The notes beneath the pieces were generated by a model. It searched no databases. It worked only from the letters and a program-made list of their open reading frames with translations, and was not told where the DNA came from. Shown one piece after another: positions 43,350 to 54,574 of a stretch of 64,000 bases of DNA. Origin of the DNA: Gnetum montanum (taxonomy: Eukaryota; Streptophyta; Gnetopsida; Gnetales; Gnetaceae). The translations under genes were made by a program, and so were the position numbers. The stretch's first letter is position 1. The number at the start of each line of letters is the position of its first letter. The DNA lies in contig MNCI01002923.1 of assembly GCA_015680685.1 (NCBI GenBank), forward strand, positions 338,915 through 402,914. The letters are read 5' to 3'.

Positions 43350-43790
43350 AGGGCTAATGTGGCTACTGCATCAGCAATGGCATTTTTGTTTTAGGGGATA
43401 TGTTGGACATTGGTAGTTTCAATGTATTGAAGCAAGTGCTTTGCCAAGTCACAGTAAGACTATAAATGTTGTGCCTTGTAGGCGTAAACCTCTATTACCT
43501 GGTTGACCACTAATTATGAATCATCTCAAATCACTATATGTTGGATCCCTAGGTCACATTCTACAAGGATACCTTAGAGGAGATCTTCGTACTCCACCAC
43601 ATTGTTAGTGCATGAAAATGCAAAATGATATGCAAAGGATCAAATCTCCCTAGAGGGAAATGTGACAATAGCAGCGACACTACCCCCTTGAGAGGTTAAA
43701 GCTCTATCGAAGTGCAGGGGTGCCTCATAGTTGTCAAGCATTTGGCCAATTCTACAAATGTGCTCATCTAGGAATTTAGGATCTATGGTT
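43350..43790 (-). pseudogene. second (archaeal-type) RNase H domain of element G2
   Basis: The minus strand reads APLHFDRALTSQGGSVATIV, then FSCTNNVVEYEDLL, then a degenerate D-S-x-LVVNQVIEVY and HLQSYCDLAKHLLQYI, ending with a degenerate HIP.NKNAIADAVATLA. These are the signature motifs of the extra aRH domain that sits between RNase H and integrase in Tat-lineage elements. In the first motif the catalytic Asp is present (FDRA in place of FDGA). Confidence 0.75.
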
Positions 43791-43839
43791 GTTTGATCAT
43801 TTATGGGTGAAGTTGTAAGTTGTGGGGCTATGGCTTAAC

Positions 43840-45310
43840 CTTTTGTCGAGGCTTACATGACATAATGTAGGTCAAACTCCACTGTTATTGCTTTCCACTG
43901 TGCCATGTGGCTACTTTCATAGATATTTGTCATTATGGCTCAAAGTATGTTATTTTTGCAAATGATGTTAACTTGACTATAGAAGAGGTAATGCCTCCAC
44001 TTCTTTAGTGAGAAGACTAGGGTGAGGTAATGCTTTTCCACATCATTATATTTTGCCTCTTGGGCTACTAATGTGTGGCTCAAGTAATAAACTGGGACCT
44101 CTACACCATCATCTTGGTTTTAGCAAAGCAAAGAAGTGTTGGATGTGTCAAAACTGGCAAGGTAGATGTAAAAAGGCTTATCTCCTTGCGAAGGGTAAAC
44201 CATAGGTAATTGTGCCAGCTCTTGCTTAAGGTTGTCAAGTGCTTGTTGGCACTAAGTTTTCCAGTCAATGTTGCATTGGTTGTAGCTTCTTGGTTAACCA
44301 AGTGATAAATCTGCATATGAATTTTAACCTACCTTGCAACCCTCATAGCTTCTTAAGGTTGTCCAATAGTGCTAAGTTGGCTATGACCTTAACCTTGTTG
44401 GGGTCTATTCATATTCCTACTTCAAATACTACAAAGCCAACCATCCATCCCATTCTAATGCCAAAAACACATTTCTTGGGATTTAACCTAAGCTTGTGTT
44501 TTAGGCAACATTTAAGCACTAAGTCTAGATCATTTGCATGGTTGTGGGCCAGTTTGGACTAAACGGAAATATCATCAATGTAGTTGTTGAGCAAACTTAG
44601 CATGTAATCACTGAAGATATATGTCATCATGCGTTGATACGTTGCTCCTATATTCTTGAGTCCAAAAGGCATCATGGTGTAGCAAAATGTACCCTAGGGG
44701 ATCATGAAGGTTGTACTAAGTTGGTGCTCAGGGTTGATCCTAATCTAGTTGTAGCCTGAGAACCCATCCATGAAGGACAACAAGGCATGTCTAGCCATGG
44801 TATTGATTAGTTGATTGATACTGGGCAACGAGAAGTTGTTTTTAATGGTTGCCTTATTTAAGTCCAGGAAGTCTATGAAAATGCATATACTTCTATTTTT
44901 CATAGGCACAACTTCAATGTTGGAGATCCAATCTACATAGTCAATGGCCTGGATGAAACCAGCTTTGTAAAGCTTGGNGTCTACATAGTCAATGGCCTGG
45001 ATGAAACCAGCTTTGTAAAGCTTGGTGATTTCATCATGGACTACCAACACCACCTAAGGTTAGACCTTGTGCACTTTTTGCTTAACTGATTTGATGCAAG
45101 GATTAAGAATGATGTTGTGTTGGACTAGCCAGGGATCTAGGCCTAGCATGTTCTCATATGACCATGCAAACACTTTGATGTTATCATTAAGAACTTTAGC
45201 GATGTCTAGAGCATATTGGGGTTCCAACAAGGAGCTTAGTTTTAGCGGTCTTGCCTCACCATTGTGCACTACCATAAGGATCTCGATAAGGAGATCCTCT
45301 ATGGCATCCC
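43840..45310 (-). pseudogene. reverse transcriptase and RNase H of element G2
   Basis: Minus-strand reading from about 45275: NIKVFAWSYENMLGLDP, VKQKVHKV, EITKLYKAGFIQAIDYVDW, ICIFIDFLDLNKATIKNNF, LLSFMDGFSGYN, FGLKNIGATYQRMM, NYIDDISV (YxDD box), LRLNPKKCVFGIRMG. RNase H follows: FYIYLASFDTSNTSLLC, VYYLSHTLVAQEAKYNDVEK, LKKWRHYLFYSQV, AQWKAITVEFDLHY. The frame is shifted and interrupted. At 44932-45025 a 46-bp segment is duplicated around an N. Confidence 0.82.
44932..45025. repeat. 46-bp direct duplication flanking an N in the RT region
   Basis: The block 'tctacatagtcaatggcc...aagcttgg' occurs at 44932-44977 and again, identical, at 44980-45025, separated by NG. The homologue in G1 (about 61178-61222) is single. 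A scaffolding overlap that was not collapsed is the likely cause. Confidence 0.9.
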
Positions 45311-47320
45311 TTGTCTCTAGATCAAGAGACTTAAGTAGATGGTCGAGCTAGTCTAGTGGTGCTCCTACAGATGCTGTGTACTCATTGTAGGTTGTGGGCT
45401 CGAGGTCTAGGCAATAAGGGCCAATGCATTGCTTAATGTTACCATGAGGCCCCATGAGGACCAACAATGAAAAGATCTGCACCTACATGGTCATGTCATG
45501 TTCCTCCAAAAGTAAACTAGAAAACATCAAGTGGCACCTATTTGACCCAGTTATTATGCACAAATGAAAGAAAGCAATTAAGTAAAAATTTACCTAAGTA
45601 TGTGCATAACTAGCAATGAGAGGTGAATGTCTTGGTGCCATTTTTAGTTCTTAGCAGACCATAGGTATGTCAAACGTGCCATTCTATGGAGGGTTGGCTA
45701 TGCTCAAGAGTGAAATTGACTAGTGCATTGGTAGGGCAATGAAAAATTGTAGTTGCAAGCTAAGTATGGCTAACTACACTCTCCATTGAGCGTTTGGTGT
45801 GGAGCATAGTCCTAGGCTGGTGGATCATTAAATAATCCCAAAGGGTATATAGGCACATTTTTACCAAGGTAAGTTGTCATTTTCTTTCTTTTGACCATGA
45901 CATCTAGAGTGTAGTCTTGCCATTGGTGTTGCAATGTTGCTAATGGACAGCATAATTGAGGAAAAGATAATGCACCAAAGTGGATGCCTTCACCCAAGGT
46001 TGGCAAATGTTGCTAAGGGAGAGAGAGTGCTGGGCCAATTGCCACAGGTGCATGTGAAGGAGAGGAGGCCATCAGCATCAACCAAGTAGGTTGACTACAC
46101 TCTTCCCCTTTTACTTCAATTTTTCATTTGTTTTTTTCTTTGTGAGGGTTTTGGACATTTCAGGAAGTATAGCTTTACATGTCCTACCATAGGTCTCTAT
46201 CACAACAATGATGGTCATAGTTGTCCATCATTTTTTGCATGATGATGGGGAGGACATGATGGTAGAGAGGGTTTCTATCTTTTTTTTCTATGATGGGGAG
46301 GGTTTGAGAGCGTAGCCCTGTGTGCCACCCTGCACGCCCTACCATGGCAATGACTATTGAGGCAAGGAGGATAGCTTCTATCCTTACTTAGGCTTCGTGT
46401 ACCATTTAGGCTATGATGGCATGGGGAAGGAGGATAGTCTCTTGCATGACTACATTTTTTATTGTTTGTTTTTTGGTCCTTTGGAGTTGCATGGGGGCTG
46501 GGCTGCATGTAGAGTTTATGGTGTGCATGGGTTTTTGAGGACTATAGGGCTTTGGGCCTTATGCCATCGTGCATTTCTGTAGCATAGTCGTAGGGAGCAA
46601 TGACCACCATCACCTCTTTTTTTGCTTTTTTGTGCAGGGTTTGGGCTCTATGGTTGGGGTTTAGGTCACGGCTGCCATTGCGCACCACATTGTTGCTTCC
46701 CCCATTTCCTTTTTTTGTTTAAAAGAAAAATTTTCATGGGTGCACTACAGTATAGTCATAGAAGCTATGGCTATCACTATGCACCACAGTGTAGCATGGC
46801 CGCGATTGATGCCAAGGCATGTGTTGCTATTGTTTTAGGGTAGCAACAGAGGTGTGGCCTACCACAATGGGGATAAGGTGAAGCTCAGTTGGACCTGGCA
46901 CCATGGGGAGACTACACTCTCCATGACCATGGGACTTCACTAAGTTTGTGCTAGGATGTCCACCTTGCCAAGTCTTTACCAAAATGTGTGTACCAAAATG
47001 TCTATGTTTTTTGGGACTACGCTCTCGATTGAGGTAGCCTAGAGATAGTTAAAATTTTACAATTTTTGGACTTATCTCTTCACTGAGATAGTCTAGAGTT
47101 AGTAAAAATTTTACAATTTTTCAAACTACGCTCTCCATTGAGGGAGAGTAGTCAAAAGCTAGAAAAAATTTGCTAAAATTTTCTTAACTATGCATGATGT
47201 TAAACTTGCAAAATGTAGCACTAAGCCTATGAAAACATGTTATACCTTAGTGAGCGCTAGGCACATCAAAAACATTAAGTGACGTTCTTCACCCAAGGGG
47301 CCCCAACATGTATCACTAAA
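45311..47320 (-). mobile_element. spacer upstream of RT in element G2, with hairpin motifs
   Basis: Mostly non-coding and collinear with 61300-62900 of G1 ('cacatttt(t)acc(a/c)...', 'gtggatgc', 'aactatgctct'/'gactacactctt'). It contains scattered ACTACRCTCT/AGAGTGTAGTC hairpin arms at 45774-45816, 46090, 46912 and 47020-47155. Gene-like open frames of 60-77 codons occur but show no family resemblance. Confidence 0.6.
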
Positions 47321-47423
47321 ATTGCATTTCTACTAATTTATGTTAATAATTTATAATGCATATATCAAAATTTTTCCTCTATGTATGTATACTAACACTT
47401 TGCTTGTTGCTTATTAATTACAG

Positions 47424-50400
47424 GGTGCTGCTGAAGCCTATTTTGATTATGGTTTAGCTCATAGGCATCCTATGTTGCATGAGTGAACTTGTTCCTAACA
47501 TGCCTATGCCAAATATGCGAGTGGACCATTAGATGGCGTGCTTCCGAACAAGGGCTCGAGAGTTCCTAGAATACCTACTGTAGTAGTTCAGTGTGATCAT
47601 GTAGTCACACTTGGTAGTCAAGGTTGCTAATGCCATCACTAAGACGTTGCTACACGAGGCTAACCATGGCATCCTAAAGTTCATCTTGGATGAGCCTACC
47701 GATGATGTTGATGGGGTAAGAGGCTTAGGTAGAGGCCCCAAGAGTGCTTATCAGTTATCTAGAGTATGGCGCATGATAGGATTTACTTGTTATAATAAGA
47801 GCAACATCCTTTTTATTACATAGTGGTTGCATACCCTATTCCAGAACCTACCTAGAACTACCTACTACATTTGAGGATAAGTGCTTCTATTGCTCTCGCA
47901 ATATCCTATGCTATTTGCCCATATGAAGTTGCTAACGGTTCTATGGTCAATGCCAAGTTTAGAGTTGATGGAAATGGCTTTCATGATGATGTGAGTACTC
48001 TAGCCCTAACTTGTATTGCCTTAGAGGTGTTCTTGTCTAGCACAAATGTTCAAGCAGTCGTGCTTGAGCAAGTGGGGCACGATTTAGAGGCTTACATCTC
48101 TCAGTACTCGAATGCATACATGTGATGCAGGACCAATGGCTAGTTGGATGAGGAGTGGGCTACTAGTGAAATTAACACCAAAGAGGTGTTTGTAGCACCA
48201 CCCCCATCTAACACTTTGTTTCTACCATGTATATACCTATGTTTTGGATCATGTGGTTACTCGTGTATGCCTTTTAATTTTCCTCATTTTCATGATGCTA
48301 ATATTGTTTTGTTGTGTGTTGCAGTGGTGGTTACCTCATCTGAGGTGATGGTGATCATCATGAGTCACACAGAGGCCACCCTGATCATGAAATATGGCAA
48401 TGTGAAGGGTGCACAATACTAGTTGTGCCACAAAGCACCAAATACACTAATGGCTCGACTCATGCATGTTGGGTTAATGGAACTATTCTTGGCTCTTAGC
48501 CCAAATATCTCAGTGGCCAAAATGGTAACCATCATCAACTCCTTTAGCAACAATGTCAGGTAGTTTGTCACCCAAGTGTGCAGTGTGACAGTAATGCTAG
48601 ACCTCAGTGAGGCCTTCTTCATCAATCTCTTTGGCATCCCTACTAATGGCCCAACAATTATCAATAAGGTCAATAGGGAGGTGGACTATAAAGAAGAGAT
48701 CGAAGACTGGTTAGAAACCACTCAATCTCACAAGGGCATACCAATCAAAGACATACTAGTGCCTAAGGTGTGGGAGCTCTACCCTCTATTTCGTGCTCAT
48801 TCCTTTCCAAAGCTACTTTTCCAAAGAAAGATCCTAGGGGTAGAATAGGCATGAGTAATGAAGGAGGTGCTATTAAAGGTTACAAGGTTTAACTAGGCTA
48901 TGTACATAGCCACCAGCATACATGTGAAGATTTCTAGGTTGTAATTCAACCTCTAGGTGAGATCTCACGTTCATTTCACATTCTTTGTAGGATACCTACG
49001 AAGGTTCACAGAGCTTTTGGTTGTGCAAGATGATGGACAATGGGTAGTGTAGGACCATGAGCAACTATCCAAGCCATGAATCAAGCATATTTTCTTGACC
49101 ACATGCACATAGGACCCCTTACATGGCATTGATGAGTTGTTATCAGTAATGACCAAGGATCCCATGGAGCACTCACATTACTCATGCAATAGTGCAGGTG
49201 AGGATCCTCCAATTAGCACTGAAGACATGAGCAAGGCAAATTGCTACATAGTAGAGATGATGGTACCATCTAAGGCCAAGATAAAGAGGTCATGTCCTCA
49301 AGAGAAAGTGGTTCCTGAGGTTAATAAGCCAAGAAAAAAAAGGATCCACATCAAGCTACAAAGCTTGCATGCAAATGTTATAGGTATGTGTAGTTTCTTA
49401 GATGCCTTAGTTGCATGCATGTATGGATTTTTATTTTTATTTTTTTCTATTGCACTATAATATTAATTAGCTAATGGTGTGCTATGCATACTAATATGTT
49501 ATATGTGTTAATTGTAGGAAAAGAAGAGAACGCTTCAAGAACAATAGTTGAGGCAGTAGTGGAGGAAGCACCTTCTCAAGCTAAGGAGAAGGAGGCTCAT
49601 GGAGAAGACCCTCATGAGGTGGTAGAGGCCCTTTAGTAGTTGGGGGAATAAGAGTTGATTCACCCCAATGGGGGTGATTTTGGTAGTTTGTTCAATGGTA
49701 CACAGCTAGGTGAACCCCCTACACTCACACCTGAGGTCTTGCTAGGTAATCAACTTGTACTACCATCTATCTTCCCTTGTTTTCTCTAGTATCTTTAGCT
49801 ATTAGGCCATATGCTAATTGCATCAGTGTATTACAACATCAGATATTCCCACTAGTGCTCCCACATCTACCTACTTCATGGAGCCATGGGTAGATATGCT
49901 AGATAAATTCACCTTCATGGAAGGCATCATTAAGGACATGGTGAACCACTTGCAACAAGCAGACCCTAAGCTCAATATGTGTGCAATGTTGTTTTCTTTA
50001 TGCTATCTTGCTCATTGCTCAAATTCTTGGATGCTAATATATGTGCAATACCTACATGTCCTAAGCTACAGTGGGACCCAAGCAAGGTGCCCAAGGTGGA
50101 CACCCTCCTCAACCTTCCTCCTAAAGTTGATCAGGTGCCTTTTCACATGTATGAGATATCAAACAAGTGCATGCTTTCTTGTGCAAAGGCATTTTGGATC
50201 TATAGGTGTTTGAATAGCACTTTTGGAAATGCATGCACGAACTTTAGAAGAGCGTAACTAGCCAAGATAAGAAGATCAAGGATCTTCAATCTAGATATGA
50301 CTTCATAGTAGCTATATTGCAGGGAGATGGCACCTAGTGTACCTCTAAGATTGAGTATGTCAGACATTGCATAACTCTCAAACGTAAGAATGAGGACACA

Positions 50401-50795
50401 TGGGAGCTAATCGATCAACAACTCTAGATGGACTTACTCGTCCAAAAGAACCAGGATTAAAAGAATTATAGCACCAAGGTTTATTGATGGAGGCAGATGC
50501 AAAAGAACCACAAGTATCAGTACAAGTGAGAGTGCAACGCATACCTATGATGGTATAAGGAGGAGTCTATTGAATGCCACCACCTCGAGATATTTCTTGA
50601 GGCAACTAGTAGGAAGCAAGAATATGATTTTTTCACATAGAGTATGGTCATGAGTGACTCTCCTATAAGGGAGATCATCACCCCCTCTGGAGAGACCTCC
50701 TCTACTACATTTTTTATGAAGCCACCTGCATGGACCACCATGGACAAAGGCAAGACCCTTGCAAGTATTAAATTTGGCAAGGAGGACTAGACACA
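47424..50795 (+). pseudogene. decayed multi-exon ORF on the strand opposite to element G2
   Basis: A coding-like + strand region between the protease and RT of the minus-strand element. One frame runs from 48144 to 49383 with about ten stops, mostly TAG (VTSSEVMVIIMSHTEATL, LMARLMHVGLMELFLALSP, VTVMLDLSEAFFINLFGIPT, SHVHFTFFVGYLRRF, EVNKPRKKRIHI). An intron-like stretch (49384-49517) then leads, in phase, to an acidic segment (ENASRTIVEAVVEEAPSQAK, GEDPHEVVEAL). A final frame runs about 50260-50790 with Lys/Gln/Asp-rich, coiled-coil-like sequence. Acceptor-like sites at 47423 and 48324 suggest more introns. The LALSP...GIPTNGP segment faintly recalls plant mobile-domain proteins, but I cannot assign a family. 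Confidence 0.6.
49384..49517 (+). other. probable intron in the opposite-strand ORF
   Basis: GTATGT donor after AG at 49382-49383 and TTGTAG acceptor ending at 49517. It is 134 bp, T-rich, with a 'ctaatgg'-like branch region. Removing it joins a Gly codon in phase and opens a stop-free run of about 40 codons, whereas the unspliced frame soon stops. Confidence 0.65.
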
Positions 50796-51239
50796 ACTTT
50801 CTAAAGCTAAGATCCTTTGCCACTTGGATGCTAGCCTTGGAAAGCTACCTCCAGAACTCACCAATGTAGGACCCTCTTAGGAAATTTGGTTTTTATTCTT
50901 TTCATGTTTTAAGTTAGCTCATATAGTGCATGTTTTCTTACTAATTGCAAATATATGTTAATGGTTGTGAGAGGTACCAGGCAATGCTACAAGACCCAGT
51001 GACGTGGTGGAGGAAGAAGAACTTTCACCCCCACCTAGTGCCACTAGTTAAGCATGACCAGATGTACCTTCCATTGGGCTTTTTGCTGCATTTTTGCTAT
51101 CTAATGCTATTCATGCAATGTATTGCTATATATATTACATTAGATGATTGTTTAATATGTGTAAACTTTTATCCCTATGTGACGATTTTATTGCATTTTC
51201 TATGAGGTTTACGAGTTTGGGCCATTTTGAACCATAGTG

Positions 51240-51660
51240 ATACTAGGCCATTACAAGCCATAGTGAGTCTATTGTTAATTTAAAGACTTGATAGGCCCCA
51301 TGCTAGTTTAAGCCCATAGCGGGAGAAATTATGCTAATTTTTGGCCATTTTAGGCCATGTGTTGCCAGTTTAAGGCCATAGCAAGCTAAGGCAATAGTTT
51401 AAGGTCATTCCCAGCCACAACAAGGGGGTTTAAAGTGATAGTTTATGACCATTTCAAGCTAGAGTGATAGTTTCAGGCCATTACAGGTCATGGCACTAGT
51501 TTAAGCCCATTCCAAGTCACGACGATGGAGATCAAGATTGATAGTTTAAGGTCATTCCAAGCTCCAACATTACTAGTTTAAGGCCTTAGAAATCCATGGA
51601 TTGCTAGTTTAAGGTCATTCCAAGCCACCACATTGCCAGTTTAAGGACATAGCAGGCCAC
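51240..51660 (-). repeat. GTTTAA minisatellite, protease-side array of G2
   Basis: Degenerate units such as 'gtttaaggccatagcaagcc' and 'gtttaaggtcattccaagcc', about 35-45 bp apart, some ten copies. The orientation is the same as the arrays at 41390 and 57660. It lies between the protease and the opposite-strand ORF, a second position for the same repeat type within one element. Confidence 0.75.
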
Positions 51661-52010
51661 GTATTACTATCTCTCTTTTTGTAATTTTTTCTTTTATGGC
51701 GTTTTATGCATTTTGATGTTTTTAAAGTGATAACTACAGAAGTGTAAACTAATAAGCAAATGCATGAACAAAGCATATGAATGTGAGAATCAAGCAAATA
51801 AATGTGTAATCTAAGCAATTAACTAAATGCAAATAACATGTTACTATGCTAACCTAATGTGATACAAATGCAATAGAAGTAGAGAGTAGGGTACAAGGCA
51901 TGCAAAAGCGAATAGTGGACAGGCACCTAGCATGTTCTGGACTAAGGGGATACATTAATAGCATAGTTGCTTCCTAATCTAATGTGGGTTAGGAGGCATG
52001 TAGGGCCTAG
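51661..52010 (-). other. non-coding stretch between minisatellite and protease tail
   Basis: AT-rich; nothing recognisable apart from a T-rich run at 51670-51720 and repeated 'aagcaaatg' words near 51750-51800. Confidence 0.4.
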
Positions 52011-52670
52011 ATTGTACTATCCGGTATTCTCCTTGACCTTCACTACATTAAAGGGTAACTCTGCCCAAAGGGCATCCTCCAAGAGGTTTTTGGCTTCCAC
52101 TACTCCTTTGAGTATCTCAACCTCACGCATTTCATTGTCTACCACAGGTGCATCATCAAGAAATTCAACCTTTGACCCTTGCTCCATATCTACATTGTTG
52201 ATCACTAGAGGAGTGGCATTATTAGCATGGATGATAACTTCACTACCTTTGTACAATATAGGGATTTCCTAATGAATCAAAAAAGAGATGACTCATAACT
52301 AGGCTAGCCAAGGCCTACCTAATATCAAGTTAAAGCCTAGAATCTCCTCTATGATGATAAATTTGGTAGTGATGGGGAATTGCTCCCCTGCTATGAAAGT
52401 TATGGTGACTATGCCCTTGACAATGACATGTGATCCATTGAAGGTTTTTAGACACGTGGTTTTTGTTGGCTTGACCTGGTTTGTGAGGTCAAGCTTGTTG
52501 ATGACAATGTATAGAATTACATTTGTTTCTGCTCCATCATCAACATGCACTCTCCAAATCTTGCACTGCCCAAAACATATGGTGATGAACATGGGGGCTA
52601 TTATGACATCACCCTTCTCAGGGTTGACCTTAATTGCTTCATTGTGAAATGTTGGGGATGTGAAACTCAA
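52011..52670 (-). pseudogene. retropepsin-like protease of element G2 with C-terminal extension
   Basis: The minus-strand frame 52670-52299 is open for 123 codons: GDVIIAPMFITICFGQCKIWRVHV, active site VDDGAETNVIL (family: VDGGSSANIL), FNGSHVIVKGIVTI and FNLILGRPWLA. This is the full plan of a Tat protease. The active site reads D-D-G instead of D-S/T/G-G. After a stop, a second open stretch (52256-52017) with VIIHANNATPLVINNVDMEQ, acidic, leads toward RT. It is one of the longest intact coding segments in the window. Confidence 0.8.
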
Positions 52671-54574
52671 TTCCTATAGTGTAGGGGGTAACATCACTAT
52701 GTGGATGGACTTCTCATCTATACAGATGTCCTCTGTGACAAGAATGGAGGTCAACATCTGCACTAGTTCTCCCCAGTGGGAAGTTGAGGTCATTATTAGG
52801 TCATACAAGCTTAGTGTTGTATTTTTTTGCTTAAGCATGTACTTGACTTAGGCTAATGCATCCACGAAGTCTTTGCCATTAGCCATTTTTTTGTTGGCTT
52901 TGACTTCCTTCATGCATCCTAAGAGATGGATTTCTCATCGAGGTGACTTTGGCTTTGTTGGCTTGGCCTACATAGGGGCCTCAGTGCTTCGTTGCGATTT
53001 GCTAATTGTGGCCTTCTTAGTTGTTTTGGCCATAGGGATTGTAGATATAGGGACCAACTTTGAAAAATCAAGCACTCTTTGGTCTTGATGTTGCCTAATC
53101 ATTCTATCTGCCAGATACTCATTGGGTCTTCCAATATGCCACCTAGAGGGTCTACTAATGTTGCCAACAGGACTAGCCCTCAAACGAGAAGGGACCGATG
53201 CATTAGCTATCACTGGGCTTTGGACAGGTGAAGGATAAACATGTTGTCATACCCTGACAACAAAGGGTGGTGGAATTGTTGTTGTTGCAACATGTTGTGG
53301 GGCCCTAACCACAAAGGGTGTTGTGGATGCTTGAGATGGAACTATGACAATAAAAGGGGACCTCAAACCTATAGAGAATGAGGGGACATAGCATTTATGA
53401 TCATGAATGGTCATTGCACCAATTTCGAGTTGTCATTAATGCTAATAGAATTTATGAAATAGTTGGAAATGTCCACATTTATAGGGTCCTTGTATACCCT
53501 CATGGATCATTTCTACACCCTGACTAGGTTTGTAGCGTCGAGGAAAAGCTCACCTCTATTGATCATCTTTTGCAAATCATCTTGCAAGGATAGGTAGAAG
53601 TCGGTGCTATTATTGAACAACTAGTGCTAATGGCAAAACCAATCTAGCCTAAAATGTTTTGGGACCAAGGGCTCATTTGGCACTACCAAAGAGGGGTTTT
53701 GAGCAACTTGTAGTACCTATCATGCCTTTTATGAGCATCCTTAGGCATTTTCTTATATTAGATGCACCCAGCTTTAAACAATTGTTCTAGCAGCTTTGAG
53801 GGCTTCAATGGCAATAGGGTGTACTTAGAGCAATCCTTGTGTGTGAAGTTAGGCCTTTAACCAACTTACGTCATGGCCACTGTAGATGGAGGTGGGTTGG
53901 TTACCTTAGTGCTAGGGTTGGTAGCTTTGTTGTTGGCTGGAGCTTTGGGTGGCTTAGCCATTGGCCCCTGGTTGGTTACTTTAGCCTCATTGTCTATCGC
54001 TGCCACCATTTTGCTTTCCCTTGTCCCTATCTCTCCTCACATGTTGGTTCTTGTAGGCCATGTAGGCTAGGTCCTTACTAGCTTCTACCATTTCCTCTAT
54101 GCTCTTGGTTTGGGCAAAGGCTTGGCGTAGGGATTACGACCCTAAGTAGTATAAATTCAACTTTATGAAATCATTAACTATGCCATAAAAATAGTTAAGA
54201 GATGTGCCTTAGCTATGGACTCTCGTATTTCATTTAATGAGGCACTCCAACATTGGATGAATTTTTACATAGGCTCTAGGTGGCCCTACTTGACCTACAT
54301 TAGCTAGACCAAGGTTGCTTCTAGCTTCAAGTTGTACTTGAAGTGTCTCACAAACTAGCTAAAGAGGTCTTCCAAAGAGGAGATAGAGCCTCTGGGTAGT
54401 GCATGATACCAATCTAATTCTTTGTCAATCAATGACATAGAAAACACAAGTATAATGGCATGTGGCTAGGCTTGCAATAGCAAACACTCCAACCTAAACA
54501 TGACCAGATGCACATTGGGGTCCCTCTTGTAGCGATTGAAAATGTTAGAGGTTGGAATGGTACTTTGAGAGTCT
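52671..54574 (-). pseudogene. gag of element G2
   Basis: The minus-strand frame with stops begins next to the LTR: NRYKRDPNVHLVMFRLECLL, KELDWYHALPRGSISSLEDLF, FVRHFKYNLKLEATL. These match the Tat Gag core (DPxxHLxxFxxxC, L.WY..LP.GSI.SF.DL...F..HF..N). Further down are a basic, Pro/Gly-rich stretch and the lead into protease. The first capsid residues read straight into U5-like sequence, so the true start and the PBS seem deleted or overwritten. Confidence 0.7.
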
